A stretch of DNA of 51,979 nucleotides from Rothia nasimurium (GTDB lineage Bacteria; Actinomycetota; Actinomycetes; Actinomycetales; Micrococcaceae), in NCBI RefSeq assembly GCF_004569295.1, contig NZ_SPQC01000018.1, positions 1 to 51,979 on the forward strand, read 5' to 3'. A program made the position numbers and the translations under genes. The notes below the pieces were generated by a model. It saw only the letters and a list, made by a program, of their open reading frames with translations. It was not told the DNA's origin and made no database searches. This document shows, piece by piece, positions 7,123 to 15,999 of this stretch; the stretch's first letter is position 1, and every line of letters starts with the position of its first letter.

Positions 7123-9711
7123 ATGAACGCACAATTTACAACCAAGAGCCAAGAAGCGCTCTCGGCAGCCAATATGAACGCCCAAACCGCGGGTAACCCC
7201 ACCCTTGACACCTCCCACCTACTCAAGGCCCTCATGGATCAGCGCGAGGGAGTGGCAGTGGCCGTCCTTAAAACCGCAGGTCTCGACGTTGACGCCATCT
7301 CGCTAGCAGCCTCCACCGAGATTTCTAAACTCCCCAAGGTGCAGGGCGCCTCAGCCGCCCAGGCCCAGTCGGGCCGCGCCGTCCTGACCGCCATTCAAAC
7401 CGCCCAAGCTAAGGCAGCCCAGTTCGGGGACACCTACATCTCTACCGAAATCCTGCTGTTGGCGCTCGCAGCGGGGGACGACGCCACCGCCCGCGCCCTA
7501 CAGCAGACCGGGGCCACTGAAAAGACCATTGAAGACACCATTCCGACCGTGAGAGGAGACCGCACCGTGACCACTCCCGACCCCGAAAGCACCTTCGGCG
7601 CTCTAGAACAGTACGGCACCGACCTGACCGCCGTCGCCCGCGAAGGAAAACTTGACCCCGTTATTGGGCGCGATAGCGAAATTCGCCGCGTCATCCAGGT
7701 GCTCTCCCGCCGAACCAAGAACAACCCCGTGCTCATTGGCGAACCCGGCGTCGGTAAAACCGCCGTCGTTGAGGGCCTGGCCCAGCGCATGGTCTCGGGC
7801 GACGTGCCCGAATCCCTGCGCGGTAAGACCCTGGTTTCCCTCGACCTGGGCGCAATGGTCGCCGGTGCCAAGTACCGCGGCGAGTTCGAAGAGCGCCTCA
7901 AGGCTGTGCTGGAAGACATCAAGAAGTCCGAGGGGCAAATCGTCACCTTCATCGATGAGATTCACACAGTTGTTGGGGCAGGTGCCTCCGAAGGGTCCAT
8001 GGACGCCGGCAACATGCTCAAGCCCATGCTAGCCCGTGGCGAGCTGCGCCTAATCGGTGCAACTACCCTCGACGAATACCGCGAAAACATCGAAAAGGAC
8101 GCCGCCTTGGAACGCCGCTTCCAGCAGGTCTACGTGGGTGAACCCAGCGTCGATGACACCATCGGTATTCTGCGCGGCCTTAAAGAACGTTACGAGGCCC
8201 ACCACAAGGTCGCCATTGCAGACTCCGCCCTGGTGGCTGCCGCCAACCTGTCCAACCGCTACATCCCCTCGCGCCAGCTGCCCGACAAGGCCATCGACCT
8301 GATCGACGAGGCAGCCTCCCGTCTGCGTATGGAAATCGACTCGGCTCCCGAAGAAATCGACGCCCTGCGCCGCGCCGTTGACCGCCTGACCATGGAAGAA
8401 CTGGCCCTGGCCAACGAGACCGACCCTGCCTCCGTCGAGCGCCTTGAAGCCCTACGGGCAGACATGGCCGACAAGAAGGAAGAACTGGACGCCCTTAACG
8501 CCCGCTGGGAAGCTGAAAAGGCCGGGCTCAACCGCGTCGGCGACCTCAAAACCCAAATCGACGAGCTGCGTTCCAAGGCAGAAGTCGCCCAGCGCGAAGG
8601 CAACCTGGCTGAAGCCTCCCGCGTGCTCTACGGTGAAATCCCCGCCCTCGAAGCCGAGCTGGCCGCAGCCCAGCAGGCCGAGAGCACCGTGTCCGAAGAG
8701 TCCATGGTCTCTGAAGAAGTAACCGCCGACGATATCGCCGAGGTAATCTCCTCCTGGACCGGCATTCCCGCCGGACGCATGCTCCAGGGCGAATCGGAGA
8801 AGCTCCTGCACATGGAAGACGAGCTGGGCAAGCGCCTTATCGGCCAGCGCCAGGCAGTCACCGCTGTCGCCGATGCCGTCCGCCGCTCCCGCGCAGGCAT
8901 CGCCGACCCCGACCGTCCTATCGGCTCCTTCCTCTTCCTGGGCCCCACCGGCGTCGGTAAAACCGAGCTCGCCAAGGCCCTGGCCGAGTTCCAGTTCGAC
9001 GACGAACGTGCCCTGGTGCGTATCGACATGAGCGAATACGCCGAAAAGCATGCCGTTGCCCGCCTGGTTGGTGCCCCTCCCGGGTACGTCGGCTACGAAG
9101 AGGGCGGCCAGCTCACCGAAGCTGTACGCCGCCGCCCCTACTCAGTCGTGCTCCTCGACGAGGTTGAAAAAGCCCACCCCGAGGTCTTCGACATCCTGCT
9201 CCAGGTACTCGACGACGGACGCCTGACCGATGGCCAGGGCCGCACCGTGGACTTCCGCAACGTCATCCTGATTCTGACCTCCAACCTGGGCTCCCAGTTC
9301 CTGATTGACCAGAACCTCGATGATGAAGCCCGCAAGAGCGCCGTCATGAACACCGTCAACGCCAGCTTCAAGCCGGAATTCCTCAACCGCCTGGATGAGG
9401 TCATCATGTTCGAGCCCCTCTCAGCCGATAACCTGGCCTCTATCGTGGGCCTCCAGATCGCTTCCATGGCCCGCCGACTGGAAGACCGCCGCCTGACCCT
9501 GGACGTCACCCCCGCCGCCACCGAGTGGCTGGGACTTGCCGGCTACGACCCGGCCTACGGTGCGCGTCCGCTCCGCCGCCTCGTGCAGCGCGAAATCGGC
9601 GACCGCCTGGCCAAGGGAATCCTAGCCGGTGCCATCAAGGACGGCGACACCGTGTGCGTGGACGTCAACCCCGACGTCGCCGTGGACGGGCTGGTCGTCA
9701 CCGCCGAGTAA
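7123..9711 (+). CDS. clpB: ATP-dependent disaggregase ClpB
   Basis: An 862-residue Hsp100 chaperone that works with DnaK/DnaJ/GrpE to pull proteins out of aggregates in the cytosol. Domains in order: Clp-N (about 1-145), NBD1 with Walker A GEPGVGKT at 206-213, a long charged coiled-coil middle domain (about 405-530), NBD2 with Walker A GPTGVGKT at 607-614 and Walker [12 protein letters not shown], and a C-terminal D2-small domain ([14 protein letters not shown]). The pore motif [11 protein letters not shown] is present. Length is normal for ClpB, and no ClpP-docking loop is expected. The ATG follows AAAGGGGA. Two HAIR boxes upstream indicate HspR control. The gene is monocistronic and is followed by a long hairpin. 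Confidence 0.98.
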   Translation: MNAQFTTKSQEALSAANMNAQTAGNPTLDTSHLLKALMDQREGVAVAVLKTAGLDVDAISLAASTEISKLPKVQGASAAQAQSGRAVLTAIQTAQAKAAQFGDTYISTEILLLALAAGDDATARALQQTGATEKTIEDTIPTVRGDRTVTTPDPESTFGALEQYGTDLTAVAREGKLDPVIGRDSEIRRVIQVLSRRTKNNPVLIGEPGVGKTAVVEGLAQRMVSGDVPESLRGKTLVSLDLGAMVAGAKYRGEFEERLKAVLEDIKKSEGQIVTFIDEIHTVVGAGASEGSMDAGNMLKPMLARGELRLIGATTLDEYRENIEKDAALERRFQQVYVGEPSVDDTIGILRGLKERYEAHHKVAIADSALVAAANLSNRYIPSRQLPDKAIDLIDEAASRLRMEIDSAPEEIDALRRAVDRLTMEELALANETDPASVERLEALRADMADKKEELDALNARWEAEKAGLNRVGDLKTQIDELRSKAEVAQREGNLAEASRVLYGEIPALEAELAAAQQAESTVSEESMVSEEVTADDIAEVISSWTGIPAGRMLQGESEKLLHMEDELGKRLIGQRQAVTAVADAVRRSRAGIADPDRPIGSFLFLGPTGVGKTELAKALAEFQFDDERALVRIDMSEYAEKHAVARLVGAPPGYVGYEEGGQLTEAVRRRPYSVVLLDEVEKAHPEVFDILLQVLDDGRLTDGQGRTVDFRNVILILTSNLGSQFLIDQNLDDEARKSAVMNTVNASFKPEFLNRLDEVIMFEPLSADNLASIVGLQIASMARRLEDRRLTLDVTPAATEWLGLAGYDPAYGARPLRRLVQREIGDRLAKGILAGAIKDGDTVCVDVNPDVAVDGLVVTAE

Positions 9712-9722
9712 AAGCCGGGAAT

Positions 9723-9786
9723 GACCCTATCGTTTCTCCCTTGACCCTACGGATTATCTCGGGGTCAAGAGAGAAACGATAGGGTC
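9723..9786. terminator. Long hairpin terminator after clpB
   Basis: GACCCTATCGTTTCTC (9723-9738) pairs perfectly with GAGAAACGATAGGGTC (9771-9786), and the inner TTGACCC pairs with GGGTCAA, leaving a loop of about 10-12 bases. TTTATCTTTT follows. The stem is much longer than a normal intrinsic terminator and ends about 20 bases before the sirtuin start codon. Confidence 0.8.
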
Positions 9787-9807
9787 TTTATCTTTTAAAC
9801 TGGAAGA

Positions 9808-10809
9808 GTGAACCAGACCCAGCCCCGCCTCGCACCCAACACGCTCGATACCCGCTTTGTCGGGGCGTCCGCGTCCATCACCGCGCACGCCGATATCGCC
9901 GCCACCCACGCGGCGGCCCTGCGATCCATCGACCGGGTGGTGGCTGAAACGGCCCAGCCCACTGACCCGCAGGTAGCGGCGGACGGCGTCCGGCAAATCT
10001 TGCGCGACGGGCAGGTTCTGGTGCTCACCGGGGCAGGAATCTCCACAGGCTCAGGGATCCCTGACTACCGCGGCCCCGCCGGGTCCTTGCGCAACCACCG
10101 GCCTATGACCTACCAGGAATTCCGCTTCGACGAGGTGGCGCGGCAGCGATACTGGGCCCGCTCCTTTGTGGGCTGGCGGCAGATGAACCGGGCCCGCCCC
10201 AATACCGCCCACTACCTACTCGCAGACCTCGAAGCCCAGGGGCGCCTTACCGGGCTGATTACCCAAAACGTGGACGGTCTGCACACCGCAGCTGGCTCCC
10301 GCACAGTCGTTACCCTGCACGGGGACCTCTCCCGCATCGAGTGCCTAGACTGCGGGGCAGACGAGGGACGCACCTCCCTGGACGCCCGCATCGAAGCCGC
10401 CAACCCCGGCTACCTCGAACGCCTTGCCAGCACCACCTTGCAAGTTAACCCCGACGGGGATGCCGACATCGACGCCCGTTTTATCCAAGATTTTCAGATG
10501 GTCGGCTGCCTAGCCTGCGGCTCAACCAAGCTCAAACCCGCAGTGGTCTACTTCGGCGAACCCGTGCCGCCTGCCCGCAAGCAGGCCGTGAAAGAACTGG
10601 GGGAGCAAGCGCGCTCCCTGCTGGTGCTCGGCTCATCCCTGGCCGTGATGAGCTCCTACAAAATCGCCCTCGACTTTGCCCGCGCGGGCAAGCCCATCGC
10701 CGTCATCAACCAGGGCCCGGGCCGGGCGGACGCGCGTGCCACCTACCTCTGGCGCGCCGACGTGACCGACGCCCTCTACGCTGTTACAGCCCCGCATGAA
10801 GGCATCTAA
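9808..10809 (+). CDS. Sir2-family NAD+-dependent protein deacylase (sirtuin)
   Basis: A 333-residue sirtuin, removing acyl groups from lysines at the cost of NAD+. All core motifs are present: GAGISTGSGIPDYRGP near 75-90 (NAD+ pocket), TQNVDGLHTAAGS near 151-163, catalytic His in LHGDL, a zinc site CLDC...CLAC (second pair near 232), PAVVYFGEPVP and GSSLAV. The roughly 60-residue N-terminal extension before the Rossmann core has no recognised domain. The start is GTG at 9808, right after the clpB terminator; a downstream start cannot be excluded, and no strong ribosome site is visible. It is larger than the ~240-residue minimal bacterial CobB and resembles actinobacterial forms. The target is unknown. 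Confidence 0.93.
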   Translation: MNQTQPRLAPNTLDTRFVGASASITAHADIAATHAAALRSIDRVVAETAQPTDPQVAADGVRQILRDGQVLVLTGAGISTGSGIPDYRGPAGSLRNHRPMTYQEFRFDEVARQRYWARSFVGWRQMNRARPNTAHYLLADLEAQGRLTGLITQNVDGLHTAAGSRTVVTLHGDLSRIECLDCGADEGRTSLDARIEAANPGYLERLASTTLQVNPDGDADIDARFIQDFQMVGCLACGSTKLKPAVVYFGEPVPPARKQAVKELGEQARSLLVLGSSLAVMSSYKIALDFARAGKPIAVINQGPGRADARATYLWRADVTDALYAVTAPHEGI

Positions 10810-10875
10810 AACTTTTTCTTCTGTGAGTTTCACCAGGTCAAAGGCACTAAAGGGGCTGTCTGTAGGTGCTCATAA

Positions 10876-10919
10876 GTGAAGGCTAAGTACAACACAGGCT
10901 AAACACAGACTCTGGGAGA
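10876..10919. promoter_or_regulatory. Four tandem 11-bp repeats upstream of DUF4956 gene
   Basis: Units GTGAAGGctaa, GTACAACacag, GCTAAACacag and ACTCTGGgaga follow each other with an 11-base period. A second array at 11687-11730 has the same linkers in the same order. Eleven-base direct repeats with GTTCA(C/A)C-like cores are the form of PhoB/PhoP-type response-regulator boxes. The identity of the regulator is inference. Confidence 0.55.
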
Positions 10920-10969
10920 ACACTGGTTATCAAGCAAAACAAGACCAGATACACCCCTCGGAGAACCCC

Positions 10970-11566
10970 GTGAACACCATCATCACAGCAGCCGCCCTCA
11001 ATCTCGTCGCCATCCTGATTCTGTGCGGCATGTACGTGACCCGCCACCGCCGCCGCGACCTCGTGGTCTCTTACATCATCATCAACGTGGGCGTTTTCGC
11101 CGTCACCGTCGCCCTTGCTAACGCCGACGCCACCAGTGCGGGCATGGGCATGGGCCTCTTTGGCGTACTGTCCATCATCCGCCTGCGCTCCACCGAGCTC
11201 GACCAGCGCGAAGTCGCCTACTACTTTGCAGCCCTCGCCCTGGGCCTGCTCATGGGTATCGGACTCGAACCCATCGGCCTGGCTATCGGCCTCTCAGCCC
11301 TGCTGCTGGCCATCATGTTCGTGGTTGACCACTCCAAGCTCATGACCACCCTGCGCAGCCAGACCATCATCGTCGACCGCGCCATCAGCGACGAAGAAGA
11401 ACTCAAGGCCTACCTCTCAACCCAGCTGGGCTACAGCATCGAGAACGCTACCATCGCCGAGCTTGACCTCATCAACGACAAGACCATCGCCAACATCCGC
11501 TACACCGTGGGGGACTCCAAGAAGACTCTGCCCGCCACCACCGGCTCCCTCACCAGCGTGCGCTAG
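10970..11566 (+). CDS. DUF4956 membrane protein
   Basis: A 198-residue protein with an N-terminal half of about four transmembrane helices (residues 3-23, 33-50, 57-75 and 85-115) and a cytosolic C-terminal domain (about 120-198). The motif GMGMGLFGVLSIIRLRSTELDQREVAYYF fits the DUF4956 family. Such genes are often found next to VTC-domain proteins, as here, and a membrane partner for polymer synthesis or export has been suggested by that context; no function is proven. The start is GTG at 10970, after CGGAGAA. The promoter region carries four 11-bp repeats that recur before the VTC gene, implying shared control. A terminator follows at 11583. Confidence 0.85.
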   Translation: MNTIITAAALNLVAILILCGMYVTRHRRRDLVVSYIIINVGVFAVTVALANADATSAGMGMGLFGVLSIIRLRSTELDQREVAYYFAALALGLLMGIGLEPIGLAIGLSALLLAIMFVVDHSKLMTTLRSQTIIVDRAISDEEELKAYLSTQLGYSIENATIAELDLINDKTIANIRYTVGDSKKTLPATTGSLTSVR

Positions 11567-11582
11567 AGGTTAGTGAGCGAGC

Positions 11583-11638
11583 AGGACGCCCGCACCCGCT
11601 TTACTTGCCAGGGGCAAGAAAGCCGGGGCGGACGTCCT
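11583..11638 (+). terminator. Terminator after DUF4956 gene
   Basis: AGGACG...CCCGC...GCTTT on the left pairs with AAAGC...GGGGCGG...CGTCCT on the right around an inner TTGCC-AGG-GGCAA hairpin, then TTATTTTT follows. Its presence means the VTC gene needs its own promoter. Confidence 0.75.
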
Positions 11639-11686
11639 TATTTTTACCTTTTGACAAGGGGAAATGAAAAAGTTTGGTATGCATAA

Positions 11687-11730
11687 GTTCAAGCTAAGTT
11701 CACCACAGCTTAAACATAGCTTCGCCCACC
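11687..11730. promoter_or_regulatory. Four tandem 11-bp repeats (PHO-box-like) upstream of VTC gene
   Basis: Units GTTCAAGctaa, GTTCACCacag, CTTAAACatag and CTTCGCCcacc have an 11-base period. The second unit equals the GTTCACC heptamer of actinobacterial PhoP boxes. The array matches the one at 10876-10919 unit by unit, apart from scattered substitutions. It lies about 45 bases before the VTC start codon. Confidence 0.58.
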
Positions 11731-11775
11731 AGACTGTTAACAACAGCCAGAACAGAGCACAACAGAAAGACCGCC

Positions 11776-12649
11776 ATGACTGCTACAGCCTTCACTCAGA
11801 ACACAGCCCCCCCTGGTCCCGGCCCACTGGCCCGGCATCAGCCTGGACGAACTGAACGCCAAAGCAGCCATGCAGACCCGCGTCGACCGCAAGTACATCG
11901 TCGACAGCCTCTACGCCGCAGCCGTCCTCTCTAACCTGCCCGCCGATGCGTCCGTACTCGAAATCAACGGCGAACGCGACTTCGCCTACGACTCGGTCTA
12001 CTTCGACACCGAAAACCTCGACTCCTACAAGCTCGCCGCCACCGGCCGCCGCAACCGCTACAAGATCCGCACCCGCTCCTACGTAGACACCGGCGACACC
12101 TTCCTCGAAGTCAAAACCGAAGGCGCCCGGGCGGTCACCGTCAAGGAACGCATCCCCTACCCCGCCGCAGACCGGGCCTACCTCAACGCCGCAGGCCGCG
12201 ACTACGTCGAAGAATCCCTACGCGGTCTCATCGATGCCCCAGCCACCGCCTTCGAGCCCATCCTGACCACCGCCTACCGCCGCACCACCGTGCTGCTACC
12301 GGTATCCGAACACAACCCGGTCGACTCCCGCATGACCATCGACACCCACCTGACCTGGACCCCCATGAGCGAACGAGCCCTGGGGCGCCACTCCCAGTAT
12401 GAAGTCGGCACCGACTACACAGCAGCTGGCATGGTCATCATCGAAACCAAGTCAGGCTCTGCCCCCTCGGTAGCAGACAAACACCTGTGGCGGGCAGGCA
12501 TCCGCCCCTCGAAGATTTCAAAGTTCGCCACCGGCATGGCAGCCCTCAACCCCGATTTGCCCTCCAACAAGTGGAACCGGACCATCGCCCGCAACATGTA
12601 CCTGCAGCCGGTCGAAGCCGAAGCCCGCTTCGCGGCCCTGGCCAGCTAA
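11776..12649 (+). pseudogene. VTC-domain polyphosphate-polymerase-like protein, frameshifted near its N-terminus
   Basis: The 259 residues from 11870 are a VTC domain: TRVDRKYIV, YFDTENLDSYKLAATGRRNRYKIR, TFLEVKTEG with VKERI, and VIIETKSG. These Arg/Lys/Glu-lined strands form the tunnel in yeast Vtc4, which builds polyphosphate from ATP. The protein should begin at ATG 11776 (MTATAFTQNTAP), but that frame passes a run of seven C at about 11806-11812. Losing one C joins it to HWPGISLDELNAKAAMQTRVDRKY, the expected N-terminus. As written, only a shortened product from 11870 is possible, lacking about 31 residues and with no good ribosome site. The catalytic core is intact, so this is a slipped or miscalled base rather than old decay. 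Confidence 0.78.
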
Positions 12650-12749
12650 AACCAGCCAGCTACAACAAACCAGCCCGAGCCCGGTGCCTGCCGGTAGCTA
12701 GACCCACAAACTTTCCATAAATCAAGACCAGAAAACAAAGGAAAAACCC

Positions 12750-14252
12750 ATGAAGATGCCCGCAACCCTCACCAAAGCCCTGACCTCCGTAGCCCTGGTC
12801 GGCACCCTGGCTCTGGCAGGCTGCTCCGCAGGAACCACCGCAAGCTCCAGCACTTCAACCACCACCTCATCAAGCTCAGCTGCGGCAACCGCTGTAGCGA
12901 CCGCGTCCGGAACTACCGTAGCCTCCGTGATCAGCTACGACACCCACTACGACGCAGATGACCTCACCTGGGATGCCTCAACCGAAGTCACCATCGACCT
13001 CTCCAACCCCACCGCCACCGACGGCGTCACCGTTGAAAACGGCGTCATCACCATCACCGCCGCCGGTAACTACCGCCTCACCGGCACCCTGGCCGACGGG
13101 AAGGTTGTGGTCGCCGCCGGTGACGAGGAGGTCGTACGCCTGATCCTCGACAACGCCTCCATCACCAACAGTGACGGGGGCGCCATCGACGCTGAAAGCG
13201 CCAACGAAACCATCATCTACACCGAAGCTGGTACCACTAACACCGTCACCGACGGCTCCACCTACGCAGCCACCGGTGAAGAAGACCCCGACGCCGCCCT
13301 CTATGCCCGCACCGACCTGACCCTGGCCGGTGAAGGCACCCTGACCGTCACCGGTAACTACGGCGACGGCATCGCCAGCGGCGACGGCCTCACCATCGCA
13401 GGCGGCACCATCAACGTCACCGCCGCAGACGACGGCATCAAGGGTAAGGACTACGTCGATATTATCGGCGGTACCATCGACATCACCGCCACCAGCGACG
13501 GCATCAAGGCAACCAACGACACCGACGCCGAACGCGGCTGGGTACGCCTGCTGGATGGCACCGTCACCATCAGCGCAGGTGATGACGGCTTCAAGTCAGA
13601 ACGCGAACTTGAAATCGCCGGTGGCACCCTGACCATCGAAGAATCGGTCGAAGCCATCGAGGGCCAGTACCTAACCATCAGCGGCGGCGTCACTAACGCC
13701 ACCAGCTCCGATGACGGTATCAACGCCACCATCCCCTCCACCGACTCAACCTCAACCACCACCTCCGGCGGCGGTATGAACCAGGTGGTTGACGCGTCCA
13801 TCTCCATCACCGGCGGAGAGCTCACCCTGAACGTTGAGGGCGACGGCATAGACTCCAACGGCACCGCTGAAATTTCGGGCGGCACCGTCATCGTCAACGG
13901 ACCCTCCACCGGCGGCAACGGCGCAACCGACGCCGCGGGCGGCCTGACCATCACCGGCGGCACTCTGATCCAGGGCGACTCCGGCGACATGTTCGAGGGC
14001 ATGGAAGGTGCCTACGCCCAGTTCTCTGCCAGCGTCTCATCGGGTGACACCGTAACCGTCACCAACTCCAGCGGTGAGGTTGTAGCTGAATACACCTCAA
14101 CCAAGACCATCTCCCAGGTAGTTGTCGCCGGTAGCTCCATCACCGAGGGTGAAACCTACACCATCAGCGTCAACGGCTCAGAGGCCGGTACCGCTACCGC
14201 AACCTCCGGCGCTGTCGCAGGTGGTATGGGTGGCTTCGGCGGCCGCCCCTAA
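12750..14252 (+). CDS. Secreted beta-helix lipoprotein (DUF4353, carbohydrate-binding-like)
   Basis: A 500-residue lipoprotein. A basic, hydrophobic signal peptide ends in the lipobox LALAGC near residue 26, followed by a Ser/Thr linker (27-60). The rest consists of repeated parallel-beta-helix rungs with the signature G(D/E)GI, such as GNYGDGIASGDGLTIAGGTI, AADDGIKGKDYVDI and TSDGIKATND, spaced about 20-25 residues apart. This is the DUF4353 pattern, annotated as carbohydrate-binding. Near 350 lies a Ser/Thr-rich insert, and the C-terminus ends GGMGGFGGRP. It should be anchored outside the membrane. It follows the VTC gene by 100 bases with GGAAAAACCC before ATG, so co-transcription is likely. 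Function is unproven; cell-wall or polymer binding is an inference from context. Confidence 0.88.
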   Translation: MKMPATLTKALTSVALVGTLALAGCSAGTTASSSTSTTTSSSSAAATAVATASGTTVASVISYDTHYDADDLTWDASTEVTIDLSNPTATDGVTVENGVITITAAGNYRLTGTLADGKVVVAAGDEEVVRLILDNASITNSDGGAIDAESANETIIYTEAGTTNTVTDGSTYAATGEEDPDAALYARTDLTLAGEGTLTVTGNYGDGIASGDGLTIAGGTINVTAADDGIKGKDYVDIIGGTIDITATSDGIKATNDTDAERGWVRLLDGTVTISAGDDGFKSERELEIAGGTLTIEESVEAIEGQYLTISGGVTNATSSDDGINATIPSTDSTSTTTSGGGMNQVVDASISITGGELTLNVEGDGIDSNGTAEISGGTVIVNGPSTGGNGATDAAGGLTITGGTLIQGDSGDMFEGMEGAYAQFSASVSSGDTVTVTNSSGEVVAEYTSTKTISQVVVAGSSITEGETYTISVNGSEAGTATATSGAVAGGMGGFGGRP

Positions 14253-14318
14253 ACCCCATAGACTCAGCTGGCGATAACGACACTCGCAGCCTAGACCTTC
14301 GCCGGCTGTCCTACCGCC

Positions 14319-14356
14319 GCTCCGCGTCACCTCTTTCTGGTCGGGTGACGCGGAGC
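14319..14356 (+). terminator. Terminator after beta-helix lipoprotein
   Basis: GCTCCGCGTCACC pairs perfectly with GGTGACGCGGAGC around a 12-base loop, followed by TTCTCTTT. Confidence 0.85.
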
Positions 14357-14570
14357 TTCTCTTTGCCAGGAGGGGAGCTACGTGAAATAAAACGACCGTT
14401 CTCTATATTTTTGTGGTTTTAGCAGTTTCTTACATCTCATGTGGCGAACAGGCAAGCAAAGACGCACAAAAACATGTACCCTTAGATACAGAAAAGACTG
14501 AAAGTTTTTCTGGCACACCCCTGCGCGCACGCGGGTGGCCAGATACGAGCGATAAAGAGGGGGTCTCGCC
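14357..14570. other. Non-coding leader region before DUF3073 gene
   Basis: About 210 bases with no supported gene. The first half is AT-rich (AAATAAAACG...TATATTTTTG) and could hold the promoter of the next gene. A GGGGGTCTCGCC stretch precedes its ATG. No repeat, riboswitch or operator was recognised. Confidence 0.4.
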
Positions 14571-14777
14571 ATGGGGCGCGGCCGTCAGAAGGCTAAAGCA
14601 ACTCGGCAGGCACGGGAGATGAAGTACTTCAGCCCCGACACCGACTACACTGCACTTGAGCGGGAGCTCAGCAAGAATGCTGGCTCTCAGTCTAAGTCGT
14701 CCGGTTATCAGTACGATGACGAGGACGACTACGCAGAATACGCAGATAAGTACGCCGACGATTATCAGGAGAAGTAA
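14571..14777 (+). CDS. DUF3073 domain small protein
   Basis: This 68-residue protein starts MGRGRQKAKATRQAREMKYF, continues SPDTDYTALERELS and ends in an acidic Asp/Tyr-rich tail (YDDEDDYAEYADKYADDY). The N-terminal block is the conserved DUF3073 signature found across actinobacteria. It is highly charged, soluble and cytosolic, of unknown function; the basic start and acidic tail may suit nucleic-acid or ribosome contacts, but that is a guess. Length is normal for the family. Its stop codon lies inside the first arm of a terminator at 14776, so it is a separate transcription unit. Confidence 0.93.
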   Translation: MGRGRQKAKATRQAREMKYFSPDTDYTALERELSKNAGSQSKSSGYQYDDEDDYAEYADKYADDYQEK

Positions 14778-14846
14778 CCCGCGTAGCACCACGCGGGTTC
14801 TTCCCGTCTCTTTTTCTAGCCCGCCACCGCCCGCCGGTGGCGGGCT
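14776..14846 (+). terminator. Tandem terminators after DUF3073 gene
   Basis: AACCCGCGT (14776-14784) pairs with ACGCGGGTT (14791-14799). A second stem, AGCCCGCCACC (14818-14828) with GGTGGCGGGCT (14836-14846), is followed by TTTTG. The first hairpin begins within the gene's TAA stop codon. Confidence 0.85.
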
Positions 14847-14962
14847 TTTGTATGGGCGGGGCACGGACGTCCGCGCTCGGCTAGGTACGCTCGGTTGCAG
14901 TCACAGCTGGGGCATAGGTTAGACAAGCCTTTGTCATGGGTTAGCCGCCCATAGTTGAAGGT

Positions 14963-15994
14963 ATGAACAACAGCGTAGACCAGAACATCGAACAGAACCC
15001 GCAGCAGCCCCAGGCTGAGCAGAAGACCAGCTGGGTTAAATCTAAAACCACTCGACGTACCGCCCTGATTGGCGGCCTGGGCCTCTTGGGCACCGCAGGC
15101 CTGGGCGGCGGCTGGGCCTACAACCGCTACCTGCGTGACCACACCGAAATCGCAGACGTAGCCGCCTACGAGGCTCAGGCTGCCTCTAACAGCACCACGA
15201 GCGCCGCGGCGTCCGACACCGAACTGACCAACATGCAGGTGACCGACACCGGCGTCACCGCAGATAACGGCTCTATCGCCCTGAACACCATCGTGCTCAA
15301 CGAGGGCACCAGCGACCAAATCACCGCCTACACCGCGGAGGTCAAGCTGGGGTCAGCGAGCATCCTGCGCTCGGCCTTCGCTAACAACCAGTTCGGCCTG
15401 AACATTGTTGACCTACCCAGCAACATCGGCGCAGAACACAACGCTATCTGGGCTATCAACGGCGACTACTACGGCTTCCGCGAAACCGGCATTGTGGTGC
15501 GTAACGGCGTGGTTTACCGCGACTCTCCTGCCCGCACCGGCCTAGCCTTCTACGCTGACGGCAGCGTCAAAATCTACGACGAAACCGCCACCACCGCCCA
15601 GGCTCTCGTTGATAAGGGCGTGCTCAATACCCTCTCATTCGGCCCGGCACTGGTAGAGAACGGCGCGATTCTCGACGGCATCGAGGACGTCGAAGTCGAC
15701 ACCAACTTCGGTAACCATTCAATCCAGGGCGAGCAGCCTCGCACCGCAGTGGGCGTCATCGGTACCAACCACCTGCTCTTCATGGTGGTTGACGGCCGCT
15801 CAGAGGGCTACTCCCGCGGTGCCACCATGACCGAACTGGCCCAGATGATGATTGACGCCGGCTGCACCACCGCCTACAACATTGACGGTGGCGGCTCATC
15901 GGTCATGATTTTCAACGACTCACTGGTCAACAACCCGCTCGGTAAGGGCGAAGAACGCGAAACCAGCGACATTCTCTACATCGCAGGAGCCTAA
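14963..15994 (+). CDS. Phosphodiester glycosidase (NAGPA-domain) family protein, membrane-anchored
   Basis: A 343-residue protein with a short cytosolic N-terminus, one membrane segment or uncleaved signal (TALIGGLGLLGTAGLGGGWAY, about 35-55, preceded by TTRRTAL) and an extracytoplasmic NAGPA-like domain (about 110-343). Conserved family stretches include NGDYYGFRETGIVVRNG, LAFYADGS, FGPALVENG, PRTAVGVIG and the C-terminal YNIDGGGSSVMIFN. NAGPA domains cleave GlcNAc-phosphodiester bonds, and bacterial members occur in exopolysaccharide and wall teichoic/sugar-phosphate loci. ATG at 14963. The broken glycosyltransferase starts six bases after its stop, so the pair forms an operon. A role in trimming a surface phosphoglycan is inferred. 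Confidence 0.85.
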   Translation: MNNSVDQNIEQNPQQPQAEQKTSWVKSKTTRRTALIGGLGLLGTAGLGGGWAYNRYLRDHTEIADVAAYEAQAASNSTTSAAASDTELTNMQVTDTGVTADNGSIALNTIVLNEGTSDQITAYTAEVKLGSASILRSAFANNQFGLNIVDLPSNIGAEHNAIWAINGDYYGFRETGIVVRNGVVYRDSPARTGLAFYADGSVKIYDETATTAQALVDKGVLNTLSFGPALVENGAILDGIEDVEVDTNFGNHSIQGEQPRTAVGVIGTNHLLFMVVDGRSEGYSRGATMTELAQMMIDAGCTTAYNIDGGGSSVMIFNDSLVNNPLGKGEERETSDILYIAGA

Positions 15995-15999
15995 ACGCC

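Noticed and set aside
8452-9051. 199-codon open frame on the minus strand inside clpB
   Set aside because: Explained by codon bias of clpB on the other strand; no family features.
13450-14002. Minus-strand frame in the beta-helix lipoprotein gene, and repeat array suspicion
   Set aside because: The periodic GACGGCATC-like DNA is due to repeated beta-helix rungs in the encoded protein, not a CRISPR or satellite array.
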